DNA from: Trichomonas tenax
Lineage: Eukaryota > Parabasalia > Trichomonadida > Trichomonadidae
Length of the DNA stretch: 22,161 nt
Reading direction: 5' to 3'
NCBI GenBank assembly: GCA_023091735.1
Contig: JALKBU010000871.1
Coordinates: forward strand, 1 to 22,161
In this document: positions 1 through 8,691 of the stretch, piece after piece
Layout of the letters: every line of letters begins with the position of its first letter
How positions within the stretch are numbered: the stretch's first letter is position 1
The notes under the pieces: generated by a model
What the model was told of the DNA's origin: nothing
Seen by the model: the letters and a program-made list of their open reading frames with translations, nothing else
Database searches by the model: none
Program-made: the position numbers and the translations under genes

Positions 1-165
1 GGTTGAATCGTTACCATCTATATATAGTTGCTTTTTTACTTATTAAAAATTAAATAATAAAAAAATTAACTTAGTTTTTCCCACTATATATATTAGTTAT
101 TGTCCCCACTATATATAGTTACAAAAAGTGGCATATAACCCCCTGAGTCTACTACTAAGGGTGAA
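1..165. repeat. Left-edge copy of a dispersed repeat (inverted with respect to the right edge)
   Basis: Bases 1 to about 131 match the reverse complement of 21971-22101 almost base for base. The main difference is a 3-nt change in the length of an A-run. Weaker similarity continues to about 165 through a TAACCCC and a TCTACTACT motif. Three CTATATATA-like boxes lie at about 18-27, 83-92 and 109-118. At 15-17 a minus-strand ATG opens a frame reading MVTIQP before running off the window, exactly as on the plus strand at 22085. The repeat is therefore better read as the upstream region of a repeated gene than as a simple terminal inverted repeat. A third, diverged copy lies at 1900-2085. Confidence 0.85.
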
Positions 166-272
166 TATAAAGCTGAAATCATTGATGAAGGTGATAGATT
201 GTAAATTTACAAGTGTGGTTTTTTCTTACATTTTTAAAATAATTTTCTTTTTTAATTCGTAAGAAATGAGCT
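163..272 (+). repeat. Leader/tail module, inverted partner of 1041-1150
   Basis: This stretch repeats in inverted orientation at about 1041-1150. It starts with a short frame at 163-204 reading EYKAEIIDEGDRL then stop, matching KTEIIDEGDGL then stop on the minus strand (stop at 1107-1109). A shared roughly 60-base AT-rich spacer follows, ending in AATTCGTAAGAAATGAGC. The module is thus the 3' end of one gene plus the 5' leader and start codon of the next. Here the 3' tail is joined to the upstream region of another copy, with about 800 bases of gene missing between them, which points to rearranged repeat DNA. Confidence 0.75.
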
Positions 273-583
273 CAGAACTTCAGTATGTAACAGTCAATAA
301 ATTAATTGAAGCAATTAATCCAATTTTGGATGGTGTTAAACAAGCTGATGTTTACTTTTGTGATTATGTTGAAAGTTTATATTATAAAGGTAAACATAAT
401 ATTAAACCAATTGGTTTTGCATTTGACGGTCAATTAGTGGATAATGACAAAATATGAGACCTCTTACCTGATATATTATATTTAACAAACTTAACAGACA
501 AATGGTTTAAGAGATTTCCATTATCAAAAATATTATGTCGTGTTATGATTAAAACAGAAACAAAAGAATATAATGGATTTTAA
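266..583 (+). pseudogene. Small repeat-associated protein, interrupted by TGA
   Basis: The ATG at 266 opens a 63-codon frame ending at TGA 455-457. The same frame then stays open for 41 more codons to TAA at 581-583. The downstream translation (DLLPDILYLTNLTDKWF and on) has the same style as the upstream part, so an original product of about 105 residues broken by one nonsense codon is likely. TGA could derive from TGG (Trp) by one change. I do not recognise the family. The ATG lies directly after the leader shared with the minus-strand gene at 1047, but the proteins diverge after the first residues. It is probably a decayed accessory gene of the repeat element. Function is unknown. Confidence 0.55.
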
Positions 584-643
584 TATCACCCTTCCAAAGT
601 TCAAGAATTAGGAAAGGACCCCAGCTCAAAGTTACAGAAGAAA

Positions 644-1047
644 TTAGGAAAGAGATTGAGTGATGATAGGGTAAAAAGAGACCGAAATATTCATTAAATC
701 CTCTATCTCACTTTCAGTATATTTTAACTCTTTAATTCTATTACCTATTTCATCTCTTAACTTTTCCAATTGTTCTATTTCATTATTATAATATTCATCG
801 TCATGTATACGCTCGTTATAAAATTCCTCAACAGGAAGTGGTTCTGTAATTTTAGGGGTTTTAAGCCGTTTAGGATATAAAAACGTCATTATTGATTTCT
901 TATTTAATGGTCCTGTATATTTAAAATCATTTAATAATTCAGCGAGTGCTCTTATATTTTGTAAATATGTTGGATATTCACCATCATCAAAATCATTCAT
1001 TATTTTTGATAATTTCCTACCTGTGAATCCAACTTTTTAAAGCTCAT
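644..1047 (-). pseudogene. Repeat-associated coiled-coil-like protein, frameshifted near its start
   Basis: The longest clean frame starts at an ATG at 1000 and gives 118 residues (MNDFDDGEYPTYLQ and on). The C-terminal half is rich in Glu, Lys and Leu (about residues 70-105), suggesting a short coiled coil. The leader shared with the gene at 266 places its start at the ATG at 1047, but that frame reads MSFKKLDSQVGNYQK and stops after 15 codons. The frame of the long ORF is open upstream to about 1040. A small frameshift in an A/T run between 1010 and 1045 would join the two. It could instead be a genuine short gene starting at 1000. I do not recognise the family. It follows the 1107-1913 gene on the same strand. 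Confidence 0.5.
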
Positions 1048-1150
1048 TTCTTACGAATTAAAAATAATTATTTTAAAAATAATGTGGAAAAATCACACTT
1101 GTAAATTTACAATCCATCACCTTCATCAATGATTTCAGTTTTGATGTTCA
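1041..1150 (-). repeat. Inverted partner of the 163-272 module
   Basis: This region carries the 3' coding end KTEIIDEGDGL, the AT-rich spacer and the leader ending AAGAAATGAGC at 1047. It matches 163-272 in inverted orientation with scattered substitutions. Unlike the plus-strand copy, it is still joined to a full-length upstream gene (1107-1913), so it shows the original gene order of the element: repeat-protein gene, spacer, second gene. Confidence 0.75.
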
Positions 1151-1913
1151 CCAATGAAGAATTTTGTTGATTTTCCATATTCTTTAAAATGTTTTCTAAT
1201 ACCTAATGACTTCCAGTTATTAAAACATGCACTATAAATTTTACCTTTATCTTTACATTTTCATCATTTCCAATATATTTATATTTTAATTTAGTCTTAA
1301 CATTTAAGTATTCATCGGCATTCAATAACTCACAATCTTCATCTTGGAATATCATTTTAATATATTCTGGGTTATAAATTCTTCTATTCATTCGTTTTCC
1401 GCTTTTTGTTGGAACTTTACGAATGTAATATATAGAAACACCGTTTTCTTTTGGATTTTCAACTATTTTTATTTCATCCTCATCACATTTATGAGGTCTT
1501 TCACCTTTATTCCATCGATGCCACGTAATCGAAAATATTTGGCTCTTTGACGGTCCTTTGGACCTCGGCATTTCGTGCCAGCCTTGACCCGAAGAGTCTT
1601 TTCCTTTATATCTATAAATAAGCTCACTATCACATCCTCTATATTCATTTATTAATTCACAACCTTCATTTTTAAATTGCTCTTTAATCCATTCAGGATT
1701 TAGACCACGACCTGAACGAACCTCCAGTCCTGAGGTGTAAAGTGCCGAGTCTTCGATTTTATCAGTTTCGAAGGGATGTTTTGAATCAATATTTGTTATG
1801 TTTTCATGACTCAAGGAGTATGAACCTGAAATGTTCTTAGATTTAATTAAAAAATCATTAACTTTTAATAAATTAATACCCCATTTTTCTATAAGTTTAG
1901 GCGAAACGATCAC
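1107..1913 (-). pseudogene. Repeat-element protein with two internal repeats, degraded
   Basis: Codons run from a GTG at 1911-1913 to a TAG at 1203-1205 (236 residues). The same frame continues to TAA at 1107-1109, ending KTEIIDEGDGL. The N-terminus (VIVSPKLIEKW) aligns with MVTIQPELMNKY, the start of the gene at 22085. The expected ATG appears to have lost its A, since the sequence reads TATATAGTGATCG. Residues 71-143 and 181 onward form two repeats of the type NPE-W/Y-IK-x-x-F...CEL-I/L-N...Y-x-G. The first ends in W-x-x-W-N-x-G-x-R-P-x-x-C, faintly like treble-clef modules of large-virus and homing-type proteins. In repeat 2 the matching I-Y-S...NNWK segment lies in another frame (about 1160-1260), so small indels are likely. 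Start loss, an in-frame stop and frame breaks all suggest a pseudogene. Confidence 0.6.
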
Positions 1914-2085
1914 TATATATATTTACTCTTTTATCCGAATAAAAAAAAAAATAAATTATTTTAAAAATAAACTTAAAATTACCTGCTCGATTATGTGGTC
2001 TAAATATATATGTTGGCATACATCCTCTATATATGATTACAAAATCTAGCAAATAACCCCTCACTATACTACTCAAAATCGAAAA
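1900..2085 (-). repeat. Diverged third copy of the edge repeat, upstream of the 1107-1913 gene
   Basis: The stretch 2028-2083 (TCTATATATGATTACAAAAT then TAGCAAATAACCCCTC and ACTACT) aligns with 108-160 of the left edge. ATATATA boxes recur at about 1913-1920, 2003-2010 and 2029-2036. It has the same orientation relative to its gene as the edge copies. The similarity ends in front of the kinase 3' flank near 2090, which marks the boundary between repeat DNA and host-type genes. Confidence 0.65.
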
Positions 2086-2180
2086 AATATTTTGAAAGAA
2101 TGTTAAGCTCAAATATTAGAAGGAGTTAACAGCAGACCGTATTTTGTTTAATTCCATAGAAATATTTGCAAATAATAAAA

Positions 2181-3248
2181 TTAACTTCTTGATAATGTTC
2201 GTGGAGGGCTCCACCACCTGTTTTCTTCTTCAAATCCAAAAGAATAACCATCGTTGCACACGACAGCACTAATGTTATGAAGAACAAAATTGGGGTCAAT
2301 CTTTGGTGGAACTTTTCTACGTACTGGAATGTTGATTGCTTTTGCACCACGCTGAATGAATGGGTGTGCAGCGACTTCCTTCAGTGAATACCTCTTAACA
2401 GGATCAACAGTGAGCATGTGAAGAATTAAATCCTTGAGCTCCGGTGAAACGCCAAGAGGGATCTCTAACTGTGTTGTTCTGATCATACTAGCAATTTCAT
2501 ACACGTTTGCTCCAGTATAAGGCAAACACAAAAATTTAGTTTGGTATAATGAAATTCCGAGACTCCAAACATCCTCTTTGCACGGATCTAAAGGCTCTTC
2601 ATCGAAGTTTTCTTCCTCTGGTTCATCTTCATTTCCAAAAACTTCGGGAGCTTGATAAGCAGGTGTTCCAACAACAGTGTCAGCTGATTGGAATCTGTGG
2701 CCGATACCGAAGTCCGATATTTTCACTGTTCCATCCGAGAAAATTAAAACATTTGATGGTTTGATGTCTTGATGAACGATTCCTTGATCGTGCAAAAACT
2801 GCAGGCCTTGGACGATTTGGTAGAAAATGCATGCTAAGACATTCTCATCAAGTATAAAACCTCGTTCAATCAAATTTTCAACGCTTCCGCAGTCAGCCCA
2901 TTCGAAAACGATGCAAGCGATGCCTTCTTCTTTCGCATGTAGAGCTTCTTTCATGTTGATAATGTTCTTGTGTTTAACTAATTTCATATTACGAATTTCT
3001 CTCTCCAAAGTTTGCAAACCGTTTCCAGTCTTCGACAATTCAGATGTTTTCACCATTTTGAGTGCGTAGTACTGACTTGTTGATGTGTCTTGCGCTAAAT
3101 AAACTTTAGAAAATGCGCCGGAACCTAATTTGCAGAGACAAATGTACTGGTTGATCTTCTTTATCCTCTCTTCGTGTGTGTCCTCTATCGTCACTGAGCG
3201 CGGACTGTTGAGGCTCGCAGGAAGCGAAAGCCGCCGCACGTGGCGCAT
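2181..3248 (-). CDS. CAMK-family Ser/Thr protein kinase (CAMKK/LKB1-like features)
   Basis: This is a 355-residue cytosolic kinase starting at the ATG at 3248. A longer reading exists only from a GTG at 3260, so the ATG (MRHVRRLSLP) is preferred. Domains: a basic N-tail, glycine loop LGSGAFSKVY (41-50), ATP-anchoring Lys in YALKM (K64), catalytic loop HQDIKPSN (159-166), DFG (179-181) and GTPAYQAPE (194-202). An acidic insert (about 206-222) follows, then DVWSLGISLY and a C-lobe ending near 300. The GTPA-x-x-APE and DIKPSN forms resemble CAMKK/LKB1-type kinases. HRD has become HQD, so it is a non-RD kinase. Asp, Lys and DFG remain, so activity is expected without the usual activation-loop Arg contact. 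Upstream or downstream partners cannot be inferred from context. Confidence 0.92.
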   Translation of the reverse strand: MRHVRRLSLPASLNSPRSVTIEDTHEERIKKINQYICLCKLGSGAFSKVYLAQDTSTSQYYALKMVKTSELSKTGNGLQTLEREIRNMKLVKHKNIINMKEALHAKEEGIACIVFEWADCGSVENLIERGFILDENVLACIFYQIVQGLQFLHDQGIVHQDIKPSNVLIFSDGTVKISDFGIGHRFQSADTVVGTPAYQAPEVFGNEDEPEEENFDEEPLDPCKEDVWSLGISLYQTKFLCLPYTGANVYEIASMIRTTQLEIPLGVSPELKDLILHMLTVDPVKRYSLKEVAAHPFIQRGAKAINIPVRRKVPPKIDPNFVLHNISAVVCNDGYSFGFEEENRWWSPPRTLSRS

Positions 3249-4197
3249 ATTGAATTCCACTCAATATGCGATCGTAAGCTGTCACGTTTTGTTATAGTTT
3301 TTAATTTCGAAATCTCAAAATTTTGCATAATTTAAAACTACAGATATCAAATTTATCTATATTTTAAATTTTAAACGATTTTTTCAAGTCCAAAATTATA
3401 AAATTTAGAATTTACATTATGAGTAATTATTATATTTTAAGTTTTATGGGATTTTCAGATTTAAGGTTCTTGTTTTTGAATTGTTGAAGATTTTAGGAAA
3501 TTTGATGATGAATTTGCATGTTCTGGCGCATATTATGCATAAGGTTAAATCAAAAGATGGATTTTATTTTTTTTGACGATCTTTCGTCGTTTTATCCTTT
3601 CTTTGTTTATGCATTATCTGTGTTTATATTTGTTTTTTCTTTTTTTTTTGTTTTTATACACAAATTTTCCCACTTAAAACTTCTTCATTTTCTATGCTAA
3701 AAGCACATAATCTACCAAAATAATCTATGTGAAAATATAGATATATATCTATATTATGATAACATAAAAGAAAACATATAAATTTATATGCTTTTTGCTG
3801 AGATAATTGATGTTTTGTGATCATTTGGTAATTGATATAAAATAAATGGTTGGACAGAAATGGAGTTGATGACTAATTGAAGTGTATTATGAATTTTTGG
3901 TTATTTGTTGCAGTTATAGAATTATTTAAAAGAAATCAGATTTAATAAGTGAAAATGACAATGAATTCGCATGTTCCAACTTGAATCTTAACTATTTGCA
4001 TCATCATTTTCATTGATCGCATTATATGAAAACTGATTTCCTTCCTTTTCGCTTTTAATTATGATAAATCCATTATATTCGATCTTGCCTTTTTATATTT
4101 AGTTTGATTTTCGATATTGGTCAATTGTTCAATTCATTAATAAATTTTCATGAAAAATTGAAGATTTTGAGAAAAAAAAATACAAACAAATATTTAC
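3249..4197. other. Intergenic region with no supported gene
   Basis: About 950 bases of AT-rich DNA separate the divergent 5' flank of the kinase from the 3' end of the membrane-protein gene. Long T-runs near 3565-3660 give a short hydrophobic open frame that looks like low-complexity translation and not a gene. The one notable element is a perfect 22-base palindrome at 3734-3755. No RNA gene or repeat was recognised. Confidence 0.6.
3734..3755. repeat. Perfect 22-bp palindrome
   Basis: AATATAGATATATATCTATATT is its own reverse complement, centred between 3744 and 3745. It lies in the intergenic region downstream of the 709-residue protein gene. It could extrude as a hairpin or bind a dimeric protein. 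In DNA this AT-rich, chance is a real alternative. Confidence 0.5.
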
Positions 4198-6327
4198 TTA
4201 AGAAACAGCCAAGTAATACGTTGCAGGATAAACTGGCTGGAATGAAGCTGGCTGAATGAGTTGAACAGGATGACCAATCGCGAATCTTGGGTATACTACA
4301 TCATCATCTATATCTCTAAATGTCTTTGGATATATTGGGAATCTTTGTCTTCGAGAAATGAAGCAAGCGACGATTGCTGCTGTCATGACAACTAAACTGA
4401 AAATAATAACGCCGAATAATAAAACTACTAAAAATATGATCTTCTTTCTTGTTGATATGTTAGTAACAAATTCAGATACACTCAGTGCATCACCGCCGTC
4501 AGAGTTCTCATCGATTGTTGTACTGAATGTTACTGGTTGAAGTTTCTGACAATCTGAAATGCAAGCATCAATGATTTTGATACTTCCTGCATGTGGCGGA
4601 GTCATAACTTTGATATGTAATAGTGTTGACCCTGTTGGAATCTTCTCTGTGATGTCTATCAATGTCATGTCAGAGTTGTATACATCAATTTTGATGTGTT
4701 TTGTAAATGGGTTTGTTATAGAGATTTGGTGCTCGCTGAATCTTTCGTAGTAAATGCAAGTGTTCCATCCACGCTTGAAAGAGACATTGCATGGTTTTCC
4801 TTCTATGCTCATTGTAAAATAAGAAACAATAAATGATGTAACATAGAAATCATTACATCTGAAAGGAAGTGGCTCTGATTTTGTGTTGTTTTGTAAAACA
4901 AAAGCATGATAAAGTGTTTGCTTTGTGTTGACTGTTATATCAATGTATCCAGCGAAGTCTGAGAAGCAAAAACTAATATCATTATGAGGCAATGTTTGGT
5001 AGAGAGAATTTTCTACAGTATAAACTTCAGCCGTTATTTCTGATGGAAGATTTGGTGTTGAATTCCAAAGCTTGAATTTGGCTCCTGGATTCACAAAATA
5101 TGCTTTGATGGAGTATGGGAAAGAGAATGTTGCAAATGGAGCATCTAAAACTATTTCGCTTGGCTCGTTTTGCGTCTTAAATATGTCATGAAAATACCAT
5201 TCTTGCGATGTATTAATAATTTTGCTGTTTCCTTTCAAAGTCATTCTTTTATCATTCATTATGAAGTATGCTATAAACGAATATGAAGGCATCTTCTGGG
5301 GAATAATCATGAATATCGAATCTTGGAATATAATGCTGTCTTGCTTCGAATAAGCTTGAATCTTTTTAGGTCTGATTAATTGGAATTTTTCGATGCCATT
5401 TATTTCATAATCAATCCTAATGCGTTGATTTTCGTCTGAGAGGTAGAGCAGGCATATGTTCGACGATGCGTTTCCAACAGCAACTGAAATCCACTTCGAA
5501 TTTGAAATCGAGACTGCTCTTCTATCTTGATAATTGACATGAATCTCATCACATGAGATATCATCCTTGATAGCTATATAATTAATAAATAATTCTTTTG
5601 ATTTTGCGAATGGATAAAATATCAATAACTTTTCACCATAACAAAACTGAATAATTGGTTGAAATGGATCTAAAATAGTCGAAATTTCGTTGCTATTGTA
5701 TAAAATCGTTGTGATTCCTTGTTTTAATGGAATTGATAAAATACATTTAGAAGATTTTCGCAAACTGATTAAACACGGGAAGTTATAGAGGCATCCTGAC
5801 GATAAGAGAGAGTAATTTGATACAGTTTGTTGAATTATTTGTGAAGTTTTGAACGGGAATTCAGCAAAGAAAGGATATGTTGGTTCATTTGTTTCTCCAC
5901 GGACAACAAAATGTTTTTCTCCATCACTTCCTTGTATAAATCTATGATATGGGTGCCAAATAAAAGTAGTATCAGAATATTGTTGTAAATATTCGTTTGG
6001 ATGCGTTGTTATGACAACGGATTCATATGTCGAAGATATAATTCGAAATTGGACAATAAAAGTAATATTCGAATTAAATTTAAACAAAATTGACGCATTT
6101 ACATTCAAATTTGTTATATATCCATGTTGCATTGGCGGCGAAAATTTGATTACTGCATTATTTTGAAGGATTGAGCAGCTCCAATTTGAATTTGGATAAA
6201 CAAAAAACATGTAGTTAATGTTTTGTATCTCAAACGAGAGCTCTTCATCTTTCGTTACATTCTTAGAGTAAATTTGCGAGTTTTCTATAAGAATTGAAAA
6301 CCCAAGATGAAATAAGAATGGAAACAT
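4198..6327 (-). CDS. Large single-pass (type I) surface membrane protein of unknown family
   Basis: A 709-residue protein. The N-terminus is a hydrophobic, Phe/Leu-rich stretch (about residues 2-15) that fits a signal peptide. Residues of about 20-625 form a predicted extracellular region, beta-rich in appearance, with many N-x-S/T sites and scattered Cys. A long hydrophobic helix (about 630-658, IIFLVVLLFGVIIFSLVVM and on) is followed by RRQR and a 51-residue cytoplasmic tail. The tail has two tyrosine motifs of the Y-x-x-hydrophobic type (YPRF and YLAV), which in other proteins act in endocytic sorting. The ATG at 6327 is preceded directly by TCATTTATT, an initiator-like sequence. Such large one-helix proteins are common in trichomonads. 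I see no named domain, so ligand and role are open. Confidence 0.85.
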   Translation of the reverse strand: MFPFLFHLGFSILIENSQIYSKNVTKDEELSFEIQNINYMFFVYPNSNWSCSILQNNAVIKFSPPMQHGYITNLNVNASILFKFNSNITFIVQFRIISSTYESVVITTHPNEYLQQYSDTTFIWHPYHRFIQGSDGEKHFVVRGETNEPTYPFFAEFPFKTSQIIQQTVSNYSLLSSGCLYNFPCLISLRKSSKCILSIPLKQGITTILYNSNEISTILDPFQPIIQFCYGEKLLIFYPFAKSKELFINYIAIKDDISCDEIHVNYQDRRAVSISNSKWISVAVGNASSNICLLYLSDENQRIRIDYEINGIEKFQLIRPKKIQAYSKQDSIIFQDSIFMIIPQKMPSYSFIAYFIMNDKRMTLKGNSKIINTSQEWYFHDIFKTQNEPSEIVLDAPFATFSFPYSIKAYFVNPGAKFKLWNSTPNLPSEITAEVYTVENSLYQTLPHNDISFCFSDFAGYIDITVNTKQTLYHAFVLQNNTKSEPLPFRCNDFYVTSFIVSYFTMSIEGKPCNVSFKRGWNTCIYYERFSEHQISITNPFTKHIKIDVYNSDMTLIDITEKIPTGSTLLHIKVMTPPHAGSIKIIDACISDCQKLQPVTFSTTIDENSDGGDALSVSEFVTNISTRKKIIFLVVLLFGVIIFSLVVMTAAIVACFISRRQRFPIYPKTFRDIDDDVVYPRFAIGHPVQLIQPASFQPVYPATYYLAVS

Positions 6328-6336
6328 AATAATAAA
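6328..6336 (-). promoter_or_regulatory. Initiator-like element at the ATG of the 709-residue protein gene
   Basis: Read on the minus strand, TCATTTATT lies directly before the ATG. It fits the trichomonad initiator pattern TCA-Y-T-W, where transcription starts at the A a few bases before the start codon. This is a short pattern in AT-rich DNA, but its position is the expected one. Confidence 0.55.
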
Positions 6337-6820
6337 TGACCAAAATATTAAGCGCGATCTAATTCTATCCTTCAGATAACTAAGATGTGCATCAAAACTA
6401 AGTCAATATTTCTTATAAATCTGTTAATCAAAATTTTGGATTAACTGGATTCATTGTATATTATTGACAAACATCAATACCCATTGTAAAAGCTAATTTG
6501 GTGCTTCCTACAAGACTCTTTTTGTGGTACATGATACGTGATAAGGGCATTATTGCAAAAAAAAATCATACGTACAATTAGCAAACATCAAGTTGATTCA
6601 TTTACCAAAGAATCAAGGTCGATAATTCAATATGACATGTAATTGAATTTACTTGACAAAATTTACATGCGGGACTAGTTTCTGAAAATATTTGAAGTTT
6701 GTTATCAAAATATTGAGAAGATAATAAATTGTGGTAAATTTTTGAATTTTAAAATTTTATGTCACTCTGCTCAAAAAAGTGTCATTTTAATAAATTTTAT
6801 AGTGTTTAGTTCGTTCTTGA
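6337..6820. other. Intergenic region with no supported gene
   Basis: About 480 bases of AT-rich sequence lie upstream of the 709-residue protein gene and upstream of the Pmp-like relic. I found no open frame of interest, RNA gene or strong inverted repeat. Confidence 0.5.
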
Positions 6821-7799
6821 TACGCATATTACTCGACCGGATATGCTGCTTCTTCCAAAGGACAGCAGCTGGAAACTTTAACGGTCAGTGATAAAGACTC
6901 ATTTTATTTAATGAGTGTTTATTTATATCCATTTCTCACAACGGGTGTAGTCAACATTGTTACAGCATCACATGGTTATAAACTTTTAGCAGAATACACC
7001 GTTTTTTATACATTTCAATCGAATTCTGATGGAGGCTCTTTATCTTTTAAAGATAAAGACGAATGCATACATGTATATGTTTGCTATATACATTCTTCTT
7101 CTTCAGGTATAGGTACTGCAAGCTATGTCCAAGCTTCAGGTATAGGTCAAAATTATTTTCGTGAATCATCGATTTCATTATTGTTACCAAATATATAATT
7201 GTCCTTCTGTTTTTAGCTGTTCCAATACAGAAACTCCATATATTTTCTATAGCAGAGGTCAAAGAATTGCTTATAATTCCTTTAATTATTCCCATAACTG
7301 CACTCCACGATCTCAAGAGACTATAGCGCGATATCAAAGTGGTCAGGATAGTTTCATTAGATATTCGACATTTTTCAATTACAGCACATCTAAGCCTTTG
7401 AATGGTGGATTCTTCTGTATAAATGGTGTGTTTATGAATGTCAAATTTAGCAATTTTATTGACAATCTTAATATTGGTGAGCCAATTTGCGTCCTCAATT
7501 GTGAAATGGAAACTTGTAAAATTTCTTCATGCTCCTTTATTGGAAATAAAGCTCAAAGCACATTCCAAAGTTCTGGAAATCTCGTTGTTTCTAATTGTTA
7601 TTCGGATACTGAAATAATATGTAACGTAACTATACATATTAACAATGTTATAACAAACATAACGATCCAACTCACGAGTTACTTCGGAAAATTCTGCTAT
7701 TTCATGAAACTTCACGAAGTTTGCACTTGTAATTCTGTACATGAATATCAAGCATTTGTTCAGTCAATGAATTCAAAATTTTTCTCGAGGCGTGTGTAA
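6821..7799 (+). pseudogene. Pmp-like (right-handed beta-helix) surface protein fragment, frameshifted
   Basis: Two frames together give one product-like sequence. From 6821 the first frame reads YAYYSTGYAASSKG and on, through TFQSNSDGGSLSF, and ends at a TAA at 7196-7198. The second frame picks up just before that point (YNCPSVFSCSNTE) and runs to 7799. Features are F-x-x-N repeats (FSNF, CSFIGN), DGGSLSF and NGGFF blocks, Cys spaced through the helix, and N-glycosylation sites. This style matches the large chlamydial-Pmp-like surface family of T. vaginalis, whose members usually run to many hundreds of residues with a signal peptide and a C-terminal TM helix. Here signal peptide and TM are missing, there is a frameshift near 7185-7199, and there is no natural start. 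It looks like a central relic of such a gene. Confidence 0.65.
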
Positions 7800-8691
7800 A
7801 TTAATTTAAGGGTCCTGTCTAACCGTTTGGATGCCCCCCCCCCCCCGCCTGCAATGACCCTCAAAACTTCATAAATTTTACGCTTTGGAAAAGTGATACA
7901 TTTTTGGTGTTTCGTGGATACTCAAAATATCAAAAAAAATCAGGCCTTCGGCGATGATAGCGCCGCAGTTCAAAAGCAATCAAAGTTCGCCAAGATTTCA
8001 AAGATATCCCTCTCCTTCTTTTTTCTTCTTCTCCTCCTCCCTTTTTCCTTTGTTTACAAATTTTATTGTTTACAAGAACCTTATAGAACTTAATTGAATG
8101 GTGTGTCCCTTACATGTCAAAGGTGTGTCCACTTTCCAACCGTTTTCATTGAACATGTGTCCCTTACATGTCAGAAGTGCCCAAACATCACTTTTATGTG
8201 TCCTAGCTTTACAAAACCCTGCAATTTTTTTGGAGAAAAACCCTATTTTTGGTCACATTTTGATATTATTTTGAACAAATTTGAGATCGAATTTTAGTGG
8301 ATATATGTAATCTGTGTGTATTATATTGATGATTTATTTTTGACTTTTTTAGACTTTTCGGATCAGATTTCACGAAAAACGAAAAAGATCACAAAAATTG
8401 TTTACTTGGACACATAACTTTTCCTTTAAGACACTTCGACGAGGGCACATGAAGATACATAATAAAATTCGATAATTATAATGACCATTTTGTTGGCACT
8501 ACTGTATGTATATAATTTCTCAAGGAAAATTATTGAGCAGAAAAATATTTCTTGAGAAAATTCAACATGTTGATTATCATGTTTGAAAAGGTACTAAAAA
8601 TAAATAATTCATAGAATTAATTGTATAGTGTGAAAACGGTTAAACAGGCCTTTAATCATGACAGTTTTTATTAGAATAACAACAAATAAGA
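7800..8691. other. Intergenic region with a poly-C tract and short direct repeats
   Basis: About 890 bases contain a run of 13 C at 7834-7846, very unusual in DNA this AT-rich. An 18-base unit TGTGTCCCTTACATGTCA occurs at 8102-8119 and again at 8156-8173, with looser TGTGTCC copies nearby (about 8123, 8207). Open frames at 7893-8297 are low-complexity (Phe/Leu-rich from CTTCTTTT runs) and no gene is supported. It may be decayed repeat DNA next to the Pmp-like relic. Confidence 0.5.

Noticed and set aside
3518..3700. Hydrophobic 60-codon ORF
   Set aside because: Phe/Val-rich translation of T-runs; typical chance frame in AT-rich DNA.
7893..8297. Two consecutive plus-strand ORFs (66 and 67 codons)
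   Set aside because: They are low complexity from CTTCTT and poly-T runs and direct repeats, with no recognisable protein features.
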